Positions 58,700-64,000 of a stretch of DNA of 64,000 nucleotides are shown one piece after another; within the stretch, counting starts at the first letter, position 1, and each line of letters begins with the position of its first letter. The position numbers and the translations under genes are program-made. The stretch is from Typha latifolia. Lineage: Eukaryota > Streptophyta > Magnoliopsida > Poales > Typhaceae. The stretch is from NCBI GenBank assembly GCA_019914945.1, contig CM034101.1, positions 9,249,188-9,313,187 of the forward strand, read 5' to 3'. The notes under the pieces are model-generated. The model did not search any database. It saw nothing but the letters and a program-made list of their open reading frames with translations, and had not been told where the DNA came from.

Positions 58700-60236
58700 A
58701 ATATGCAATGAATAGGTTAGGTGTTGCTTTTATTTTATTTTATGCTTGCTAATTTAAACAAAATTAAATAGTGTTCTAACCTAGTGGAATGCAGACGTCT
58801 CCCAAATTTAATCCAAATGCAAATGTCTTGATCTAAATGATATGAGTTGATATGCTATGCAATCAAGAAAATCTTAAAAGTGAATACTTAATTGAATTTA
58901 GATTTCTAATCAGGAGATTCAAAGACTAATGTCAAGATTTAATAGTTTTTATACAAAAGTCACATTTAATAAATGCCAAACCCTTCAAATTTCTTTCCAA
59001 ATATTAACATAATACTAATATTCTATTCGGCACAGTTTAGCTTTTAATATCTAGACTAAAGCATATAAGGTTTTTTATATAATCTCTCCCTCACTATATG
59101 TGGACAGCAGGAACTGATAAAAGTTTAGAGATGATACTAGAAAAGAATGGCCCAAAAGTATTTAATACGATGGAAAGAGCGTGTACCGACCATCTTGAAA
59201 AAAATTGGAATTTAATTAATTTTCTTTTCACCCTTCTTCTTTCTCCTCTCTTCGTCCACAATTACTTGTGGTGCAGGTCCCTTCCGTCAGCATCAATGAA
59301 TGGCCAACAACAATGTCGACGACGCGTCGCAGCAATGCCTAAGATAGTGGAGAGATCGGACGGTCCGACGGTGATGGTCACAGTCAGCTACGGTGCGGAA
59401 CAAGGCATGGCGATCACTCCCTTTGGCAGTAGCAATCAATCTCAGTGAAGGTGACGGGAGATCAAGGCACAAGCGTCGTTGTCGGTGAAGAATGTAGTTG
59501 TCGGTGGCGGAGAAGGAGGGCGTTGCTGTCGAGAAGCCCTGTTAGCGACGTCGTCGGCGTCGAGGCGACGTCGTTGGGTGGAGCGATGGTGTTGGGGCGG
59601 CGTCGTCGGGGCGGGGTAGAATTGGGGCGACGTCGTCAGGGACTTGACGGCGTCGGGGTAGCAGCGACGAGGAATTGGGCTAGGGTTCAGTGTGAGGTGA
59701 AGGGGAGGTTCGAGATGAAGATGGCTAACGGGTTGAGATGATGATGACTAATAGGTTGAGGAGTTAGTTTAATAGGTTTTGGGTTTTGGATTAAAGTTTG
59801 ATGTGTTTAATGGGGTTGGGTTGGGTTGGAAGTATTTGGGTTAATGGGTTTGAGTGAGTTTGGATTGGGTGGCTAATGAGTTTGGACTTGGAGCTGATTT
59901 GAAGGGTTGGTTTCAAGTTAGGGAGGGGAAATTTTGAAAATTGGAAATATTGGAGGGAGAAGAAAAAAAAAGACAGTTTGGTAGAGGTTTAGGAAAGATG
60001 GGCTGTTGAGAAGAAAAAGAAAATTTGGTGGGAAGTTTAGGGAAATAAGGAATTGGTTGGGATTCTAACAAAAATTAAGAGCCAAAAATAGAAATTTCAA
60101 AATTTTGAAACGCTGAAAATTTGATTTGATTCTTTTTTCAATATATAATGAAAATAAAGATGGACCTAGGCAGTAGATCACTGAATAATGCAACAATAAT
60201 TAATTTTTTAAAGGATGATGAGTTTTTGAACTAAAG
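58700..60236. other. Leader-like region of G2, no gene recognised
   Basis: Between the gag start and inserted LTR sequence. 59098-59741 has open plus-strand frames, but their composition follows a CGACGTCG-rich GC block (59300-59690), and no domain is recognisable. 59750-59900 is G/T-rich with repeated GGGTTGG-like words. It may be an old LTR or the long 5' leader of G2. Confidence 0.35.
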
Positions 60237-61140
60237 ATAGGCTACGCAACGATTTCTTTAAGATCTGGATGTATTACAAGAATCAGTCTGCGCGATCGTG
60301 GGAAAATATTCGTCAAATATTCTTCGGTAGTTAGAAAATTACGAAACCAATTAACTTCCTGATCTACAACTTTCGTATTTATGCCCTTTGCAGATTCGAA
60401 TTGTAACAGGGATGAAAACACGGAATAACGTAGGTGATGGTGGTAGTGACGGGTGGAGTGGATGTTAGGGTTATGGATGGGTATGGAGATGAAGGTGGAT
60501 GGTGGATGTGATTAAGGGATATAGACGAAGGGAACGAAGTGATCGAGATCCCAAAGAAGAGGGGGGCTCGACAGTCGAGGGAGATTAGAAGTTAGGAGAA
60601 ACCTTACCAACGGTAGAGTGGAAGGATGGTGAAGAGGGAGGAGGGAGAAGTCTAGAGAGAAAATAGGAGGCAAGAAATTAATAATCCAATAGCATTCTTC
60701 TTCATACTCAATTAGGGTTTCCTCCACATATATATATAGAGGCTCACCCTAAGGACTCATTAACTAAATTAAACAACTCTAACAAATCCTAACAAATCAA
60801 CAACTAAGTTAAAAACCCTAACAAACCAACTAAACTAGTCTTCCTTATCTTCTTCGATTAACTCTCGGATTAAGCTTTCGTTTTGTCGCTGATAGATTCT
60901 GAATCTGGAGAAGTCATGAATATCAAAGTTGTAGATCTGGAGGTTGATGACCTTATCCATCTAGTTTGATATTATTTGGATATGTGTAGAATATTCTGCG
61001 AATATTTTTCCGAAACTACGTAGAGCTGGATTTGGCTAATTAAATAAAATCCTAACCTACTAAGACTCTAACTAAACCAAATAACCAAATAAGATAATTA
61101 GACTCAATCCATTGAGCCTAATCTCCCTTTGATGTGATTC
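60237..61140 (-). mobile_element. G1 LTR 3' part joined to G4-type LTR sequence
   Basis: 60237-60700 matches the U5 and leader part of the minus-strand G1 LTR (GGCTACGCAACGATTTCTT, AAAATATTCGTCAAATATTC). After an ATATATATATAGAGGC box, 60850-61140 matches the G4 segment at 2317-2600 in inverse orientation. The palindrome array expected upstream of a G1 promoter is replaced by G4 sequence, so this is a chimeric LTR. Confidence 0.55.
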
Positions 61141-61149
61141 GATCTGGTC

Positions 61150-61372
61150 CGGTTCATATCAAAGGACTTGGAATCTTACGTGGTGGTGATTCCGCTATGA
61201 CAACACCCTTTTTATTCCTCATCGACGGTAATTTCCTTGCTCGTCGTGCGTCGAATTTCTTGACGTACCGATGTTCGTGGAGCGATTGGTTGTGCGAAGA
61301 ACAAATGTGGAGCGGCGTAGAACCCAAGAGGAGAGACGTCCATAAACTAGGATCCTTCGCTATGATACCAAA
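61150..61372 (-). other. 5' leader of G2 next to the primer binding site
   Basis: On the minus strand the leader starts at the TTTTGGTATCATAGCG primer site and contains CCACGAACATCGGTACGTC. A related leader lies at 63066-63297, next to a G1 LTR. The 107-codon frame spanning the LTR and leader is not an accepted gene. Confidence 0.5.
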
Positions 61373-61683
61373 ATGATGCAAAACATGGTGGAGAAAGTTG
61401 GGAGAGGAAAATAAGAAGGGAAGGAATGGTGTTTCACACCAAAATTCTCTAAAGAGCAAAATCACATAAACTTTCATTAACTTCTAAAGAAAATATAACG
61501 GGTCTATATATAGACTTACAATGGGATTAAGCACAAAACACCCTATATAGGAAATTAACAAAAGACACCCTAAATAAATCAGAATCATAACCAAATTCCT
61601 ATAGGAGAGATTATCAACTGTCGGCGCCTCCTGCACTGGTACACATGCCATCGAGTCCTATCAGTGATGTCCGCATCAAGATC

Positions 61684-62296
61684 ATCACCTACCTTGAGGA
61701 CATATAACCTCGAGGTATCAGCTGTGAGGACAGAGACAAAGATGGAACTAGCAGATTGGGATGTGGTTCTACGGAGGTTACGGGAGCACATGACAACGGT
61801 CCAGAACCACATGAAGCAAGTATATGATCGCCGGCATCGGGAGTTGGAGTTTGAGGTCGAGGACCTTGTATTTGTATAAGCCTAGCCATACTGGCAAGTT
61901 ACCCTACGACCTATACGCAACCCCAAGTTAGCGCATCTGTATTTTGGACAATTCCACGTGTTGGAGTGAGTGGGACTTGTTGCGTACAGATTGGAGCTGC
62001 CGGAGGGATCTTGGGTTCATCCTGTATTTCATGTATCGCTACTGCGGGCGAGAGTAGGGGTGGATCAGATAATGAGCACACAGATACCCGATCCAGTGTA
62101 GGAGATACACGCATACGAGCCGATACGTGTGTCGGCAAGACGGAGGCGCCATCGAGAAGGTCGACTAGAGATTGAGATCTTGGTGGAGTGGCTTAGACGG
62201 CATTCCAACGAGGCGACATGGGAGTCTGAGGAGGACATCATGGAACACTTTCCGGATTTCTCACATTGAGGTTAAGGTGACAGAAGTGTGGTGGAT
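61684..62296 (+). pseudogene. Ty3/gypsy integrase C-terminus with chromodomain, broken
   Basis: It starts at the right edge of G2. VRTETKMELADWDVVLRRLREHM and MKQVYDRRHRELEFEVEDLV match the end of G1-type integrase. PIRNPKLAHLYFGQFHVLE and [20 protein letters not shown] follow after stops. A chromodomain-like end (EIEILVEWLRRHSNEATWES, then EDIMEHFPDF) and a short purine stretch lead to the LTR at 62297. Confidence 0.75.
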
Positions 62297-62934
62297 TGAT
62301 ACAACTAGAGCTGGATCAGGTTGTATCAAAAGAAATAAAGTTGCTTTGGAAGAAAAATAAGTTTTCGTCAGGGGGCGTTCGAACGCCGAGGACTACGTTC
62401 GAATGCACTGTGCAAACACCTACAGGCGTTCACAAATACAAAGAACGAGAATTGTGTGTTCGAATGACCTCGAGCCCGTTCGAACGCTTGCACATGTTTG
62501 CAATTACAGAGAACAGAATATCCGCATTCGAATGGCCTCGAGCGCGTTTGAATGCACCGCGACGAGAACACTTTGTTTTTAGGATTTCATTTCTATTGTT
62601 TGAGTCCAAAGGTTAGCCTCTAAGTATTGTTGAGTGCACCCTAATTGAGTTATATTATGAAATCATATTTTCTTCTCATATCTCTCTCTTTCCCTTCATC
62701 CCTTTTGCCCTAACTTCTCATCGTCCCCTAACCTTCATTGGTTAGACCTTCCTCCTCGTCTGTCGCGGCCCTACTTCTTCTAGGAGCGACCTCTTCTTTT
62801 CCTTCATCCTATTCCCATTTCTATTCGCCAATAATCCTATCCACATATCATCTTCTCCTTCCTTTCCACCACCATTAAGATCTCCCTTCAATCCAAATAA
62901 CCAACCCATCCCCATATCGGTCCGGTCCTTAACA
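62297..62934 (+). mobile_element. G1-like LTR, plus strand, 3' truncated
   Basis: It starts TGATACAACTAG after the integrase end. The array of GCGTTCGAACGC-type words lies at 62374-62560, and the CT-rich leader lies downstream. It is cut near 62935 by G3 LTR sequence. The open frames across the palindromes (62296-62616) are not coding. Confidence 0.7.
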
Positions 62935-63065
62935 GATGGCCGTATTGTAGGGTGGCCTTGGAGGTAGGAGGTGGCTAGGGTTTGAAAAGTTGGATGTTTC
63001 TACGGTTATGATCTACTCCTAGAAAGATATAGCTATCTAACGGCTAGATAAAAGATAAGGACGAA
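62935..63065 (-). mobile_element. G3 LTR fragment
   Basis: GGCCGTATTGTAGGGTGGCC and ATCTAACGGCTAGATAAAAG match 53092-53230 closely. Confidence 0.65.
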
Positions 63066-63297
63066 AATAATAACTTCATGCGGAGATTTGGTGATGGTAA
63101 TGGTTTCTTGTTTTCCTCGTTGAGGGTGATTTCCTCGTGTAACTCGAATCCGAATCTTGATGTTGTTAGGCAACGGATATCGTAGCGATCCAGTGTTCGT
63201 GGGGCGATTGATCTAACAAAGAAAAGATGTGGCGCGACATAGAATCCAAGCAGTGGAGTGTCCATAAACCGAGAAACGATCTGCTCTAATACCAAGG
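63066..63297 (-). other. G2-type leader fragment
   Basis: Read on the minus strand it matches the leader at 61150-61372 in layout (primer-site remnant, then a CATAAACCGAG-type word and CCACGAACACTGGATCGC). It precedes the primer-binding-site array rather than a G2 LTR. Confidence 0.45.
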
Positions 63298-63347
63298 CTA
63301 ATATAGGACAACGTCTCGATTGCAGATTTGAGAAGAAGTAGGAAAAT

Positions 63348-63448
63348 GATAGGCTCTGATACCAATTTGATAGGCTCCGGTATCAAATGATAAGCTCTGA
63401 TACTAATTGATAGGCTCTAATACCAAATTGAAAGGATCTGAAACCAAA
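63348..63448 (-). repeat. Five tandem LTR-end plus primer-binding-site units
   Basis: Five units of 19-21 bp start at 63348, 63369, 63389, 63409 and 63430. Each is a variant of GATAGGCTCTGATACCAATT. On the minus strand each reads TGGTATCAGAGCC followed by TATC, i.e. primer binding site and LTR end. A sixth, isolated copy (CTCTAATACCAAGGCT) lies at 63282-63297. Confidence 0.85.
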
Positions 63449-64000
63449 GATGGGCTACGCTAAGATTCCTTCAAGATTTGAATTTATTATAGGATTCAGT
63501 CCGCGCAATCGTGGAAAAATATTCGTCAAATATTTGTCAAATATTCTTTGGTAGTCAGAACATTACTAAACCAATTGGGTTGGATCCATAACTTCCTGAA
63601 CTACAACTTTCGTATTTAAGCCCTTCGCAGATTCGAATTATAGCATAGACGAAAACATGGAATAACATGGTGATGGTGGTGGTGACGGGTGGAGTGAATG
63701 TTAGGGTTATGGATGGGTATAGAGATGAGGGTGGATTGTGAAAGTGATTAAGAGAAGTAGACGAAGGGAACGAAGTGGTCGAGATCCCAAAGAAGAGGGG
63801 TGGCTCGACAATCGAGGGAGATTAGATTCGAATTATAGCATAGACGAAAACATGGAATAACATGGTGATGGTGGTGGTGACGGGTGGAGTGGATGTTAGG
63901 GTTATGGATGGGTATAGAGATGAAGGTGGATTGTGAAAGTGATTAAGAGAAGTAAACGAAGGGAATGAAGTGGTCGAGATCCCAAAGAAGAAGGGTGGCT
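63449..64000 (-). mobile_element. G1 LTR 3' part with a 195-bp tandem duplication
   Basis: GGGCTACGCTAAGATTCCTT, then the AAAATATTCGTCAAATATT words, mark the minus-strand G1 LTR end. The segment beginning ATTCGAATTATAGCATAGAC at 63631 repeats from 63826 to the window edge with few changes. The LTR continues beyond the window. Confidence 0.8.

Larger units (their letters stand above)
54705..61678 (-). mobile_element. G2 chromovirus-type element, minus strand, with insertions
   Basis: The 3' LTR (about 54705-54963) and 5' LTR (61373-61678) share CAAAATTCTCTA..AGAGCAAAATCACATAAACTTTC, a TCTATATATAGAC promoter-like box and the terminal GATGTCCGCATCA. A polypurine tract borders 54963, and a tRNA-Met-type primer binding site (complement of GATACCAAAA) borders 61373. 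gag-pol lies between, with deletions and with LTR sequence of other families at about 60237-61140. The outer left edge is uncertain and no target duplication was confirmed. Confidence 0.75.

Noticed and set aside
59098..59741. Two consecutive plus-strand frames of 116 and 98 codons
   Set aside because: No domain is recognisable, the composition follows CGACGTCG-rich DNA, and the region lies in the leader of an antisense retroelement.
59750..59900. Telomere-like GGGTT repeats
   Set aside because: The G/T-rich words are irregular and never form consecutive TTTAGGG units.
62296..62616. 106-codon frame after the integrase remnant
   Set aside because: It runs across the polypurine/LTR junction and the palindrome array of a G1 LTR.
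50467..64000. Exon 3 of the bHLH gene (loop and helix 2)
   Set aside because: I looked for the expected D-P-D/N-R-P and K-A-T-I-L-type coding sequence and did not see it; everything recognisable here is transposon-derived.

Overview
The window is nuclear DNA of a flowering plant with a repeat-rich genome. It is mostly transposable elements, repeatedly inserted into one another. I found no bacterial operons, rRNA or tRNA genes, CRISPR arrays or phage modules. The host species cannot be named from the sequence.

The one convincing host gene is on the + strand. It encodes a basic helix-loop-helix (bHLH) transcription factor of the subgroup IVb type (bHLH11/bHLH121-like). Coding exon 1 is 35219-35313 and exon 2 is 50345-50466. 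The exon phases fit exactly, and about 15.0 kb of intron lies between them. That intron holds an antisense LINE split by a solo LTR (itself carrying a hAT-type MITE), an antisense hAT element split by a complete Ty3/gypsy element, an antisense gene-like fragment and a further inverted-repeat element. The gene leaves exon 2 through a good splice donor, and I did not see its remaining exons in the window.

I use working names for the recurring families. G1 is a Ty3/gypsy chromovirus (gag-PR-RT-RH-INT-chromodomain) with LTRs of about 0.8 kb that begin TGATA and carry arrays of the palindrome GCGTTCGAACGC. T is a family of long LTRs (about 2.5-3.1 kb) that begin TGTAACAACCC and end near GTGTTACA, for which no internal region was identified. 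G2 is a chromovirus with LTRs of about 0.3 kb. G3, G4 and G5 are further LTR families seen as pieces.

Layout. 1-7.2 kb: G1-like LTR remnants, T and G4 LTR pieces, and a decayed G1 gag-protease. 7.2-12.5 kb: a T LTR on the minus strand, then a decayed G5 element. 12.5-22.3 kb: a T LTR interrupted by another T LTR, a hAT transposon and a plus-strand G1 3' half. 22.3-29.0 kb: a G1-like LTR with an intact MITE, head-to-head gypsy fragments and a decayed RT-RNase H segment. 29.0-34.7 kb: T LTRs, one with its 5' part inverted. 34.7-50.5 kb: the bHLH gene start and its loaded intron. 50.5-64 kb: a MITE inside an LTR, gag/protease remnants, a G2 element, and a right edge with five tandem primer-binding-site units and tandem LTR duplications.

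Every retroelement reading frame is broken, so activity here would need enzymes supplied from elsewhere. Target-site duplications and interrupted open frames give a relative order of insertion at several points. All calls come from reading the sequence and the translations; no database comparison was made.
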